Positions 20,970-35,125 of a DNA stretch of 64,000 bases are shown here, piece after piece (within the stretch, counting starts at the first letter, position 1; each line of letters begins with the position of its first letter). The notes under the pieces were generated by a model. It saw only the letters and a list, made by a program, of their open reading frames with translations. It was not told the origin of the DNA and did not search any database. Position numbers and translations under genes: made by a program. Source of the DNA: Plasmodium brasilianum (taxonomy: Eukaryota > Apicomplexa > Aconoidasida > Haemosporida > Plasmodiidae); the NCBI RefSeq assembly GCF_023973825.1, contig NC_090118.1, positions 1,471,001-1,535,000 on the forward strand, read 5' to 3'.

Positions 20970-23632
20970 AGTATGTTATATGTTTCTTTCGATAATGAAG
21001 TCTTTAATATGACGTAATATTTGTATTAATTCTCGTCATATGTTTAATATACATATATATAATTACGTAATTTTATAAATACATTTATATGTACTTTCCT
21101 TTTTTGGGTACATGACAATATATAAATGTGCATTATGATTTTAGGTGAAATTAAATGTTTTTTATTTTGTATTTTATGATATATTTTCAACAAAGTTAAC
21201 TACGTTAGATTAATATATATTTATATATGTTGGAATTTCTTTTGATACTCATAAAAATTATATTTTTTTTGTGATAAAAATAATATATTATAGGAAAATT
21301 AATACAATTTTAGTTAAGTTTATTAATATGTATTTGTAATTTATGAAATGCCACACTATATTTTTTATATTGCTTCATTCTAAAATTATTATATGTTAAT
21401 GCATTTAAAGATATGCATCATCTGTTTTTAAAAAAAGATGAGTATATCTTGCTTTGTATTTAATAAGGGAAAGTGCAGGTTTTCCGTTGCCCATTTATAT
21501 ATATACGTATATTATATGAAAAACACTTAATTTTTATTCTATATAATTTATTTTATGAAAACTTTGTTATAGAAAATTTTTATTTTATAAGTTTTTTTAA
21601 CATACTTTTAGTTTGTATTTTGTTGGTCAAAAGGCAAAATATTGTTATAAGATAAAATAATACTTTTTTAAAATATGATCTACTTATAATTGTTTAATAG
21701 CTCAAGAATTATAAAAACTTCTTAATTAAAGTATGTTTTAGAAGAATTTATTATTCATGATTGTTATCAATGCTTTCGTTAATTCTATTTTGAAAAATCA
21801 CATAAATATATATTATACTGAAAATTTATAATTAAATATACTATATATTTTTTTTTTTTACATCACTAAGGGACATATTAATGAATTAAATGTTATTATA
21901 TATTAATGGATCGTATTTTCAGATTAGTTTTTTTTTTCATAGTTTTTATAATAAAATACTTATTAAAATGTATTATTTTTATCTATAAAAATTTTTTATT
22001 TACGGCAATTAAAAAAATATATATAATTATACGTGGATAAACGTATATGTATATATATATGTAGTATTTTTTTAATTTTTATGTACATATATTAAGTAAA
22101 CAGTCAATATTACTTTAAAAATATATAATAATATGGAGAGTTTATATTTATAGTTAATATTTTCTTCAAATTAATATTTTGGTTTTAAGAAAAAAAAAAG
22201 GATATTGCTAAAAAGAATTACATTTTTATAGATAAGTTATAAATAGTTGCATCCTTTTATTTTGTTTTATGAATATTAATATTTTATATTTAATGGTTTA
22301 ATTTATTTTTTTTAAAGTTAATTGATTAAAAAAATGTTACATATAAGGTTCCCCATACAAATGTTCAACAAGAAAATTTTTTGGTTACGTCTGATTTATT
22401 AAATATCATTTTTTTTTGATTCAAACGAAAAAAATAATACTAATATGTATTTTAATAATTAGCTATAACTTTGAATAATATGGTTTAGACTATGAAACTG
22501 CCTATGCATATTTTCATTTTTTAAAATTATAATTAGTACCTATAGAAAATTACAATCGAAGATATTGGAATAGAGCACATTGAAAATGAAAATATTGATA
22601 ATAACAATTTTAATAAAAACTATATATATATACATTGTTTTTAATGTTAAATATTATAATAATATTTTTAAAATATATTAGACCATTTATATAACATTTA
22701 TATGATTAGAGAAGTTGAATAATTACTTCTTGATATTAAGTTTGTTTTTTTTTATATTTAAGTTTTTGTTATAAAAATATAATTAATTAAAAGAAATATT
22801 AAAAAGAATTAATTTTATGTATATAAAAATTATTCATTTAAAAATAATGCCATTAATTTTACAAAATTAAAAATTATAATTATTAAAAGTTATGGAACAA
22901 ATATAAAAATAAATTCCCCTTATCCTCTAAAATATATATTTGTACATATATTATTAACACATATATTATTTTTTTAAATGTTTTATATGTTATAGAAGTT
23001 CGTATGGACTTAGAGATTATCTAATGTATCCGTTATGAATTGCATAACACAAATTAATAATTCTTATATATATTATTATCATATTGCTATAATAATAAAT
23101 ATATTTTACGAATATTAATACGTAATTATACAGCATAATATATATACAATTATAATTATTTATATGATTAAATTCTTATGATTTGTCTTTATTGTATTGA
23201 TATTGAGGATAATGTTTTATCTGTATTCTCTACGTTCTATATTCTATATAAATTTAATAATTAGAAATTTTATAACATCGTATATTTTTTTTTCTGTTTA
23301 ATTTTGAAAAATACTAATAAAAAATTTGTATAATAAGTGCGCTATATTAAATAACTAAATTATATATTTAATATATTTTTGAATAAATTCAATTAATTTT
23401 ATTTTAAATTTTATTATTATAAAAGGTATATAATATTTTTTTAATGTAATTTTTCTATGCACTTATACTAAAATTCATTGTAGTTATATAAATTTTACTA
23501 ATTTTTTCCAATGTATCAATAAAAATAAATTTTTAAATAAATGATGAATTTTTGTTATCATTGGAAAATTATAATCATTTTATTAGTAATATTTTGTTTA
23601 TTTAACATATAAGTATATTAAAGGTATATATA
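20970..23632. other. Intergenic spacer
   Basis: No gene is seen. It holds the 3' flank of the preceding gene, T- and A-homopolymers, and the 5' flank of the gene at 23633. A 60-codon open stretch at 21473 is hydrophobic noise from T-rich DNA. Confidence 0.55.
23221..23252 (+). promoter_or_regulatory. Paralog-shared CTATATTCTATAT element, about -400
   Basis: CTGTATTCTCTACGTTCTAT followed by ATTCTATATAAA lies about 400 bp before the ATG at 23633. It is the clearest example in front of a group B gene, so the element is not specific to group A. Confidence 0.4.
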
Positions 23633-24546
23633 ATGGAACATAAAATTAAACAAATCATATTTATTGAAATATCTGCTTTCATCTTTTTATTTTGGATATG
23701 TCATTTAAAGAGTTATATGGTATGATATTATCATTTAAGTATATTTGCATTATTCATGCTTTACGTGTTTTATTTTTATTAATAAGGTTTCATAGAATTA
23801 ATAATTTATCTTTTAAATAACAAATATTTTTTATCTTTATTTTTTTTTCCCTTTAGATTATCTTTGATAAATCTTTTGAAGAGTACTACAATATTTATAG
23901 AAAATTAGATACAAGAATTTTTCGATTACTAACAATATATAAACAGGATAAAGATTTAAATATTTTAAGACTAAACCAAAATATACAAAATAAAACAGAA
24001 TGTGAAAAGGATATAACTATTAATGAAAAACTGGTCAAAGGAAAAAACAAACATTCTAATAGGGATTTATTAAATAAGGCGCAATACTATACCGAAATTA
24101 TTGATTATAATAATGGAATGTTTGATGGAAAACATTTCCATTTTGAAAAAAAATGGATTAAAAAAAAAGATTATGATTATTTTATTGAAAAAAACAGAAG
24201 AATTTGTGATATAAATTTAAAAAAAATAAAATTTAGAAGTTATGGATTTGGAATTGCTACATTCCTGATTTTTTTATTGTTAGGAGTAGGATTACCCATA
24301 TTGAGGACATGCGAGTTATCAGGTATATTTGGAGAAAATGGACCGTTCAAGAAGTGTTGGGAATATGTAGAAACATTGTTGTCAGATAGTCTAAAAAAAA
24401 CATTATCTGAAGGATATGTTTACTTAATTATATTTGGAATATTTATCATTACATTAACCGTTATACTTATAGTAACAATTTATAAGATTTTAATAAATAA
24501 TGAAAAATATAATAAAATTAAGTTATTGAACGAGAAAAATGAATAA
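23633..24546 (+). CDS. fam-l/fam-m family exported protein, group B
   Basis: CDS join(23633..23719,23857..24546), 258 aa. Exon 1 encodes a 29-residue signal sequence (MEHKIK, hydrophobic core, FWICHLKSYM). The intron is 137 bp with the standard GTATGATA donor and a CCCTTTAG acceptor, phase 0. RLLTI at 52-56 is a relaxed export motif. The middle contains NKAQYYTEIIDYN, FDGKHFHFE and the group signature KKWIKKKDYD (127-136), then RRICDINLKKIKFRSYGFG. Membrane segments lie at about 158-178 and 217-238. The loop between them is short (about 38 aa) and poorly conserved against the copy at 5204, while the flanking blocks are nearly identical. The tail is NNEKYNKIK. No in-frame ATG exists in exon 2 before residue 117, so the spliced model is needed to obtain a signal peptide. 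Host-cell export is inferred from the family. Confidence 0.87.
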
Positions 24547-27456
24547 TAAAAATATGTATTATTCTGTAAAGAAGCTATCAATATGAAATAGTATATATAA
24601 TATTTTTTGTCAACTACTTAGTAAACCTATATACATATTCTAAAATATAGTATATTAACAAGAGTATATTTGGACTTATTCTACATACAATAGTAATAAT
24701 ATATTTTTTTAGTATTTTTGTGTATTTGATATTTTTATGTTTTTATAAGCGTGTTATAATGTGTCATTTTTACTCAATTAAATATTACGGTTTTATATAT
24801 TTTTCTATGAGTTTAAATATATTTTTATGAATAATATATATTTTTTTTATTTAAATGATTATACAATGACACAATTAATATTTATTTATAGAACTGTTAT
24901 AATATATATTTGTACTAAATATGTGCTACTTCTAATTTTATATTATTTTCTACTATAAAATTATTACTTGTTAAGAGTATTAAGAAAATGTTTTATTATT
25001 TCTAGATTAAAAATGGATGGGTCTTTTTCTATGTTTAATATAAAGAAGTAAATATATTTCGTTACATTTATATGTGCATATATACTTTAGTTACTTATAA
25101 AATAACTTAATATAAATTCTATATGATATCTTATGCGTGATATATAATTAAAAACATATTAATGTTAGAAATATTTTTAATAAACTTGAATTATTTTTGC
25201 ATCGAATAAATATGAAATTATATGTATATAATTATATGTTATCGTTATTAATTATGGACTAATTATAATTACTTATTAGTGTGCGTATCTTATATTATGA
25301 CAATTAAGTGAAATTTAAAATGAATTATTATATATGTTTTACTAATTGCAGTTATAATTCAATTTAAAATTTTTTTTATTAATTACATATTATATTGAAA
25401 ATAAATAAAAAAATATAAGCTATTTTTATATTCCATGTCGTTGGAATATTAAATTAATGAATTAAATATAATCGCATATTAATAGATAATATTAATATAC
25501 ACTCTTTTTTTCTTTTATAGTTTAAATTTCTAAAAATACATTTAAAATTATATAAATAATCATTAACAGTAATTAAAATGAATATATTTTGGGGGATATT
25601 GCTTTATCATGTGTAGGTATATATTTGTGTGTTTGTTGCATTTTTTGTGGTTGTACATAAATATATTATTTAAAAAATTTATATGATTTTTTATATATAT
25701 AAATGTGCAAATGATTTATATTGATTAATAATAATGCTTTCGCATTTAAAGGATTCCTTTTTTTTGTTAAAAAAAAAGAAAAAACTAATTTTTTTTTTTA
25801 ATTATTGATATATAGATTTTTAGGATTTATAGATATGGACCAGAAGTTAAAAGTCAGTTTATTGCCAAGAAATAGTATACATTTATTAATATAATTTCAA
25901 TTTCAGTATCATTCTTATATAAACAAATATTTATTTTGTTATTTGCTATGGTGCTTCAGAAAATATGAAAATAATGAGATTTATACATTAATTATTTTCA
26001 TTGATTGTATGTCGATTTATTTCTAATTTATAAATATTACTTAAATGTCTATTATAAAGGAAAATGGCATCAAACATATAAATGTGTTTATATTGAAGAA
26101 ATTAAAAATATTTGTCAAAAAATATTTTTTTTTAAAGTAAGGAAAAAAAAAAAAATGTTCCAGATTAAAGATTATTCGATGGAGTGCTCTAGATTATAAA
26201 TATATTAACATATTATCTTCATTATATTAAACAGAACTTATATGCTAATTGAATTTATTTTGTAATGTTATAACATTTTTTTGTTTTATAAATTTGTATA
26301 TGTTTAGCAATTTTATATGTAAAAATATTTATTTAATTCGTTAAAAGTTTTCGTTGTTAGAAGGATGAATAAGTGTAAAAGATAATAAACGAATGTTATT
26401 ATGTACGTTAAAATAATTATATATAATGTAATTAGAAGAAAAAGTAATTATGTTAATTCAAGCAACATAATTTAGTGATACAAAAAAGTTACTATAAATC
26501 TAATAAGTTTTTTTATTTTTTTTTTTAGATATATTAATATTTCTCTAAGTATATGTTTATTTATATTTTGGGAAGAAAATATAAATACGTAATTTATATA
26601 CTTTTAAATAATTCATTAAATAACAATAAATTGTATTCAGATTTATAATCAAAATATAATATTGCAAAATCCTTATACAAATATATAGTGCTAATTATTA
26701 TAAGGCTTTTAAAAATATACGTATATTAATAGATTTTTAGTAACTATAAACGTTGTTTTATTAATATATAATAATTTATATAAGGAGATATATTTTTTAT
26801 AAATATATTTTAAGGTTTATATAATCTAACAAAATTTCATTTCAGAACTTTATATAACTTTTCTATAATTTTTTCTGTTATATTAATTTATATTATTTAA
26901 ATGAAGAATGAATATTTGCATGACATGCATAAATTTAGAATTATTTTATAAAAAATATAAAATGTTTGATAACTAACATTTGCATATATATTAATATATA
27001 TTTTCTATATATTGCACTTTCTTTAAAATATATGAATTATTTTTTCAGTGATTAAATAATTTTCCACCTAATTTTACTTTATATAATTTTGTTTTGCAAA
27101 TAATATTTTTTTTGTTTAAATAATAAAAAAAAATTTACTACAAATTTCTATTTAAAAATTAAACTGAATAATTTAAGAATTTACTATATAGTTTTATTTA
27201 AATTTTTTTTTACAATAGTGATTTTGTTTTTTGTCATTCTATAATAGAATTCTACATAAAAATTATACTTATTTTAAATTTATTTTTCATATGTAAAATT
27301 TAATGTGAGTTATATCTATATAACTTTAATATACTATTTTAAAATAAAATAAATAAATTAAAAATAATAATATAAACTGTTTTTTTTATCATTTTAAATA
27401 TTTGAAATATAGTTAATATTTTCATTATTTAATATATTATAGGATACTGTAAGTAT
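24547..27456. other. Intergenic spacer
   Basis: No gene is supported. At 25835 an ATG opens a 19-codon frame, MDQKLKVSLLPRNSIHLLI, faintly like a decayed fam exon 1. At 26005-26199 a 64-codon open stretch with a Lys-rich C-terminal half follows. Together they could be a very old relic, but no membrane segments or diagnostic blocks can be seen. Confidence 0.45.
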
Positions 27457-28329
27457 ATGATAAAAGAAAATATTAAGTCGCTTATTTTTATTAAAATATT
27501 TGCATTTCCTTCTTTTATTTGGATGAGTCATTATATATATAATGTGTTATAACAAAAATATTTCATATATATACTTTTATTTTCGTTCTTTTGTTTCATG
27601 TTTTATTTTTAATAATAATATTTTCTCAGTATGCAAACATATATTTTTATAAATTACAAAAGATTTTTTTTTTTTTACAGATGTATATCGTTAGATAAAC
27701 AACATGGCTATTTTACTTTAAGAAGTAATAGGCTATTATTAGATGACTCACTTGATTTGGGATCAATTGAGTATTTAAATTATGACGATAGAAATGCTAC
27801 ATTACAGAATGAATATGAACATAAAAATGATAATGGAACTAAATCCGAAATAAGAGGATCAAGAGAAAGCTGTTTAAGTATGGAAAAATTGTATAAATTA
27901 GATAAGAAAAAAAAGTCTTCACCACTTAGTAGAGTAGGTAGAATATGTGAACAAAATATATTTAATCAGTTAGATTCCATACATAAAATTAAGGATAATA
28001 AGTTTAATAATAAAATTACTGCAAACAAGAAGATGCGTAAAAAGGTGGCTTTAGCAGTTATTCCACCTTATTTAGTTATGTGGGCAGGATTAGTCATAAA
28101 TACATTATTAAGTTCTGTATTTTGTAGTACCTTATAAGCGAATGTAGGATCAGTTGCATTTCAAATTGTAACTTTAGCTTTGATAGCATGTATGCCATTA
28201 TTATTTATAATGGGCATTATTTATATTTTCAGAAAATTTATAAAATATGAAAAAATATATGAAAATAAACCAAAACTTTCTCAAAATGTATTAAATTTTT
28301 TGTTTGAAAAAACTTTTAACAAGACATAA
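27457..28329 (+). pseudogene. fam-l/fam-m-like pseudogene, group C
   Basis: Exon 1 is 27457-27545 (MIKENIKSLIFIKIFAF, then FIWMSHYIYNV) and exon 2 is 27681-28329, joined in phase 2 through a GTGTTATAAC donor and a TTTACAG acceptor. The proposed phase-2 splice differs from the phase 0 of all other copies. RLLLD at about residues 47-51 is a full PEXEL consensus. A QNIFNQLDSIHKI block replaces the KELD block, and the first membrane segment follows (about VALAVIPPYLVMWAGLVI). A TAA at 28135-28137 interrupts the frame between the two membrane segments. The same frame then runs 63 codons more, through the second membrane segment and a YIFRKFIKYEK tail, to TAA at 28327. The lesion therefore appears to be a single nonsense change. 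A truncated product with one membrane segment would still carry the signal and PEXEL. Confidence 0.75.
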
Positions 28330-31300
28330 AAGCACATGTAGTATTGTTTAAAATAATATGCTAATATGAGAATTATACATGCAATTTCGTAAACTTTATG
28401 ACTTCATGTACATATAAATGAATATTTGTATATAAAATATAAATGCATATATTTTTAATTTCAAAAAAATGCGATCGTTTTGGTTATTAAATTTATACTT
28501 TAAAGAATTGTTTGAATATAATTTATTATTTCAGAATAATATATGTGTTCTTAAGCGTACTATTGTGAAAAATGGAAGTATGTTCCATAAAATTCATAAA
28601 AAAATGTGAAGTGTGAATTTATTCGTTAAGTTAGTTAAAAAATTTATAGTGTTATCTATGAAAAGTACACCTATAATGTTTCATTTCATTTACATTTATT
28701 TGAGCAAAATGATTATTTTGTTAACTAGTTAATAAACTGTTTGATTTTCCTAAAGTTAATTGTAAATATCTTTTTCTATATATTATAAAAACAAATAAGG
28801 GTAATTATATTTTTTAATAAGAGGTAAGTTTAATTATTATTTAATATAAATTGTATTATAAAAAATGGGAAGTCGTAATTATTTGCTACAATTAGTTTTT
28901 TAACACATACTTAACATTTTGAATAATTTATATAAGAAATTATAAATTTGTGATAATATAATATTTGTTATAAAAATGAATTATATATAGTTCATTAATA
29001 ATTTTAGGTGTTCTAGATTATTTCTACTATACTTAGAATATGTATATTTAATATATTTATTACTTAATATGTACCTTTTAATGAATCTTATAAGAATTAC
29101 ATAAATATGTAATATATAGAAAAGTTATATATAATATATATATATATTACAAATTAATAAAATATAATTATATATGTATATTTTTATATTGTAAAATATT
29201 GTAAGTAAAAATTATCTTATGTAACAGAAAAAATTTGTTCTTAGGTATAACTTTTTTAAGAAGAAATACCATGGATATTTAATGTTCTAGTACAAACAAA
29301 TTTTCAATAGACGAAAATGTATGACATAATAGAAAATTTATTGTAACTGTTTTCTATCTATTATTATTACTTCATGTCTTATATTTATTTATTTAGCAAA
29401 ATTTATAATATAATATACATATGTCCATTCATATATATTTATATTTTTTAACTAGTTTAAATTATTAATTTTTATAAAATTTTTTTAAATATAATTTGGA
29501 CTAATTTAAGAAGCAAACACGTAATATATATATGCTTGATAACTATTAGATTTACACATTCAATTGCATATTAAACATTTTAGTAAATTTAAAATGTAAA
29601 AATGAATATGTGTTTTAAAAAAAAAGCACTTTAAAGAATAGTTTAATTTATTTTATGGAATTAGTGACTAATAATATTTATCACATCTCCGATGAAAATT
29701 GTGCAATTGAAAGTCATTATATAATATTGTGTTTTTTTTTTTTATATGTGCTTTTGTGATGAATTTAGAAAAAATACAATTAATCGAGTTCATTAAAATA
29801 TGTTTATGTATTAATAATAATATAAGTGAAAAAATAATAATTAATATCGTAGTTATTATGTGTTAATTAATAACTGCTGCCATAGAATTAAAATTTCTTT
29901 TTCATTATATTGAGAAATAAATGAAAATAACTAATATATCTAATGAACTTCTTTCTTATTGTCCATGGTGTATTAAGATAATCCATAGAAATTATGTAAT
30001 AAATTAAAAATGTTTTCATTTTATTATAATACTATAAGTTATGCTTTTTAAAAAAAATAATACATGAAAAGAAAACAATAAAAAAAAGAATATATTTAAA
30101 TAAAAAATGACATAATAATAAAATATATAAATTATTATATTAATAAAAACATAAAAAGGATCCATGTACTAAATAGGTACATTGATATTAATGTATGATT
30201 AAGAAATGTAAAAATATATTGAAGTTTGAATTGTAACATTCAACTTGAAGGATAATGTTTTAAATATTATAATATGATCAAGAAAAATAGATGAAATTGC
30301 TGAATAGTGTATTAGTACAGGCTTATGTTATGATATATATAATATATATCTTAAAATATATAAAAAGGAAATTCTTCATTATTAATAAAAGAATAAATAA
30401 ATAAATTTATAAACTTTTCTTTCTAATTTATTCATAGAGTTCATGTTTACATTTGGAAAATTACATAATACAATAGATTTATTTCATATATAAAGTGGAA
30501 AATTATACTGCAAATGAAATATATTAACAGTGTATTCACAATATATTTATTTCTATATGGATATTTGAATAGAAATAAATAGGAATTAATATAGATATAA
30601 AAAAATTCTACAATACGCAATGATATAGTTTATGAATAGCATATTAATAAATGTTGTTTTTTAAAAAATTAACATAGTTATAATGGCGTAAAAAAAATTT
30701 TTAAAATAAAATTAAATTATCCTTATATTAATATTATTTGAGTAATATGTTCTATAATTGTAGATAAAAATATATAAACTATGAATATTATGAATTGTAT
30801 CTCTATAAAATTGATCAATTTGAAAAATGTATGTATGATAAAGGCATACATAGAATTAAAAATAAAATCATTATGCATCAAGTAGGAATAAATATATATA
30901 AGAACGTATAATAAATATATCAATTACATTATATAATTTTGCATACATAAATATGTGTACCCATTAGTAATAGTACAATAACAGTATGTAATAAACATTA
31001 ACTGCGTTATTGCTATATTACTAAAAAATAAAAAATTAAGTAATAAAATTTTGGTAGAAAATATTTAATAAATATTTTTTATTTATTAAAAACAAAATAT
31101 TTGTGTAATAAATATTAATTCTATATATTATTATTGTATTGATCATGAATCAATATAAAAAAATTAATATAATAATAAAAAAGCATAAATAATTATTAAA
31201 CCCTTATATTATATGAACTTTAAGTGTAAATTTATAGATATTAATGATTCATATAAATATATGTAAACATAAATTCACCTATGGCACAGATGAATAAAAT

Positions 31301-32881
31301 GGAAAAAATTAAATATATTAGGGAAAAAAGAAATGGTTCATAAATACCTCCATTTTATAAAAAAGCAAAATATTTTGATTATAATTAAAATAACTTAATT
31401 ATTAAACAATGAAATAAAAAGTTATTTGAGGAATAGTAAATATAGTTCTTTTTATATTAGGCTATAATTCCGTTTATATTTGGAATGAAGGCTGAATTAT
31501 ACTAATTTTTGAATTTTTATTTTTTTGATTTAAAATTAGTTTCATTTTTAATAATTTACTATTTTTTTTTTGCTGAATTATTAATGTTTTTTCTTTTTTA
31601 AAAAAGCAATATGAAATACTTGTTCTATCATTAATATAATTTTGTGCGTATATAATGATTATGTGTTAGTAAATTACAGAATTATCAAATACTAATAAAA
31701 AAATATTGAGATTTATAGTATTATCGTAATAATATATTTCTCATGAAAACATAAATTCATTTAACTTATATATATATATATATATATGTATTTTAAATAT
31801 ATGCTCTTTATTGTTATTATTTATATAAGAATAAAAGAAATTGTAAATTCGATCTAAAAAGTTCATCATAAAAATGATTAAATTTATAAATAACTTTTTT
31901 AACATATATTGTTACAATATTATATTAATTAAATAAAATATAATTTATATGTAATATTTATTTGCAAATATATTTCAATGCATTATTCTTGAAATTATTA
32001 TGCATTTTTTTTTTTAATCATTAATATTAATTTATTTATATGAATAAAATACGAAAAAAAAAAGTTTTTTTATATATATATTAATGCATTATTTATAATT
32101 AAATAATTTATTTCCAAAATAAACATAATATAAAACATTTAAAATTTATGATACATATACAAAACTTTCATATGGATTATAGTTTTTAAAATACAAAATT
32201 TCATATATTATGTAATACATTGAAAATACTATTTCTAAAAAATTTATTATATTTCATCGAAAAATGAATGTTACATTAGTTATTATGGAATAATTTATAA
32301 TGAAATTTATTTTTTTTAAAATTTCTTTTTTCATTTATATTTATTATTAAAAGCATTTAATTATAAGTAACAAATTTTATAAGATACAGTCTGTATGTAT
32401 TTGAAATACTAATAAGAAAAAATAATTGAAATTAATAGTTGAAGTCTTAAAATGTAATAATATATATACTATCTAAAATTTGCACTTTTTTTATTTTAAA
32501 TAATCCTAATAATTTAGAAATTTTTAGACAATAATTGTATATTTTTTTTTAAAAGGATAATAATATATTATTTAATTATTCTACTATTACATAAATATTT
32601 TGTACATTTTGAACACTTATATTTATTAACGAACTTAAATATATTATTTCAATTCAAATTATGTTTTTATAAATAGAATTAAAATAAAAATAGTGTAATT
32701 ATTTTTCATTATCTCAGTTGTGATATATGTTATATTTATATACTTTTTATTAAGGTTTTTACAAAAATTTAATAGTAAATTTTTTTTTTAGTTAATGTAG
32801 AAACCTTTGTCATTAGATAAACATTATATAATTGTTAAATTTTTTCTAAGTTAATATATTTTAAAATTAAAAATCATCATA
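28330..32881. other. Intergenic spacer, longest in the right half apart from 55.4-60.6 kb
   Basis: I see no gene or relic. AT-rich spacer includes an AT run at about 31767-31788. A 66-codon - strand open stretch at 30723-30923 is rich in Ile/Tyr/Phe codons expected from AT-rich DNA and is not accepted. Confidence 0.5.
31767..31788. repeat. AT dinucleotide microsatellite
   Basis: An uninterrupted TA/AT run of about 10 units within spacer DNA. Confidence 0.85.
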
Positions 32882-33758
32882 ATGGAACAAAAAAATAAGT
32901 TACTCTTTTGTATTAAAATTGCTACATTTATTTTTTTAAGTTGGGTATGTCATTTTAGCAATGACGTGGTATAATAATATTATTTAAGAACACTTTGTAT
33001 TATATATATTTTTGTTATTGTATTTTTATTTGTACTTTTCTTTTGAATGAAATTATGTATTCTTTAAATAGGAAATATTTACATTCTTTTTTTTTTAGAA
33101 AAAGTTTAATATATTTTTGGATGAAAGTTACAAGCTTCCTACAAAATTAGGTACAAGAACTTATAGATTACTAACAAAATATAAAAGGAATAGGGATTCA
33201 GATGTTGTATTTTTAAAAGAAAAGATTCCAGCTAATGAAAAATATAAAGGAAAAGATACATTTAGAAGTGAAGGGTTAACAAGAGGAAGTAATAAAACAT
33301 GTAAGAGTACACCACATAATTCAGTATACTATGAAACATATAGGAAGAATAAATCTTGTGTGTGCACAAGAAGAGATTCGTATATTGGGAAAAGAATATT
33401 CGACAAAATATATTATAAAAATAGTGTTAGGTGTGCTACAAATTCTGATTTTAAGATTTTAAAAAGATGTATTTTAAATAAATTACATATTTTACCAGCT
33501 TTTTCTCTCTTATTTTTACCATTTGTAATAGTACAACTTGCTTCAATACGTTATAATGAATCTACGAAATTTATTAAATTTATTACTTCAGATGAATGGA
33601 ATTTAGCTATAAATGTAATATGTATTATATTAACTTTTATATTTATATTAACTACTATCTACGTATTCAGAAAAGTTGAAAAATATAATAAAATGTTACA
33701 TATAAAAAGTAGAATGAATAATAGGAATTATTGTTCTTACCCTAGAGTGGGGTTTTAA
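32882..33758 (+). CDS. fam-l/fam-m-like exported protein, group C
   Basis: CDS join(32882..32968,33099..33758), 248 aa. Exon 1 is a typical signal exon (MEQKNKLLFCIKIATFIFL, then SWVCHFSNDV). The intron is 130 bp with donor GTATAATAA and acceptor TTTTTTAG, phase 0. RLLTK at 52-56 is a relaxed export motif within TYRLLTKYKR. Exon 2 lacks both the KELD and KKWIKKKDYD blocks. Instead it has KRIFDKIYYKN (about 127-137), shared in pattern with KRTFDKTYFKN of the copy at 39755. Membrane segments lie at about 159-178 and 198-219, separated by a loop of only about 20 residues. The tail begins YVFRKVEKYNK and ends unusually, NYCSYPRVGF. Cys residues are frequent in the middle (TCKS, SCVCTR, VRCAT), which is unlike groups A and B. 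Function unknown; export is inferred. Confidence 0.83.
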
Positions 33759-34730
33759 AAAAATTAGGATCATTAACTTTATTAGTGATATATATACATC
33801 ATAAGAATATATATAATTGCATAGTTTTTATAAATCTATATCAATATGCATAACCTTTTTTGTAGAAAGCAGTATAAATATACATCTTTAATTTTTTGGT
33901 GACTGAACATTTTAATATTTTTCAACTTACATTTCAAAATATTGTTTTACTTTGACAATATATTATGTCTTCATATATATATTTGCGAATTTAAATATAT
34001 ACTTATGAAAAATATGTGTGTGTATGTATATTGAAATTAATACGAAAAAACACTTTTTTCATATTTTTACAGTCATTCTGCGTAGTTTATATATATATCG
34101 GCAAAAGATAGGCTTATATTTATTATTTTGTTGTTCTCTCTTAAAAATAATTTGTTGACGTAATTAAAGAAATGTTTAATTAGTTATAGAATAAAATTAC
34201 GTGTTACCTCTTATTCTTATGAAGAAACGAAGAGAATGAATGAAAATATATTATTATTTTTTGTTTTTTTATATTTCTATTTAAATACACATAACAACTG
34301 AATTATAGATTTTATAAATATTATCATCATACATTTAATTTTACGTAAGATTCAAATTTATTATATGAGATCTTAGAATAAATTTAAAAAAAAGCGAAAC
34401 CAATGAAATTTAATACATTGCATTTCATGAGAAATTTCGAAAAATATATATGATAATTACTTTATGTTTAACTGTCTTGTCTTTTTTATTGCTAAATATT
34501 TCGTTTAAATCATATTTATAATGTTATATAAGGAAGAAAAAACAAAACCATTTTATCACTTCTTAAATAGTAGAAGATAAACGAAGAAAATATTTTTTTT
34601 TATTTTAATAATTACATATCAATATATGTCATAATTTAGCAATCAGTTTTACTACATTTTACGAATTATAATATTTTAAAATTTACAGTATATATTATGT
34701 TCTATATAATGTACAAAATAAATATAGTTT

Positions 34731-34775
34731 TCAAAAATTATATTACACAAATTAAAGATCAATCACTAAATATCA
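34731..34775 (+). repeat. Paralog-shared upstream block, about -750
   Basis: TTCAAAAATTATATTACACA, then AAAGATCAATCACT, about 780 bp before the degenerate start at 35513. It is the closest match to the block at 660-700, although this copy is broken. Confidence 0.5.
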
Positions 34776-35087
34776 CCGTAATACATATTATTTTAGTAGA
34801 ATAGGGGGTTTGTTATGAATTTTTTAAATTTATTATAGTCTATACTAAAGTGCATATGTTTAAGTTGTAACTGATGACATCACTACAAATAAAATAAAAT
34901 TTTTTTAAGAAATATTGTTTTTTACTTGTGTCATCATTATTATTAGACTTGTTATATAATAATAATTTTTTTAGGAATAACTATTTTTTGCAGAATATAA
35001 TTTCTATAAAATTAGAACTATTAATTAGAAAACTTAAATTATGTAAGTAATTATTCTCATGAAATATGGAAAGAAGTATTATATATT

Positions 35088-35125
35088 TTCTCAACATTCT
35101 GTATTCTCTATATATTTTATATTTG
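35088..35125 (+). promoter_or_regulatory. Paralog-shared CTATATTCTATAT element, about -400
   Basis: TCTGTATTCTCTATATATTT and surrounding words lie about 410 bp before the degenerate start at 35513, followed by a GGAAATATTAAG stretch also seen after the cluster near 1046-1061. Confidence 0.35.

Noticed and set aside
25835..26199. MDQKLK-like start and a 64-codon Lys-rich frame as an old fam gene
   Set aside because: The first peptide lacks the hydrophobic WIC(H/Y)F core and the donor. The second lacks membrane segments and diagnostic blocks. The resemblance is too weak to annotate as a gene.
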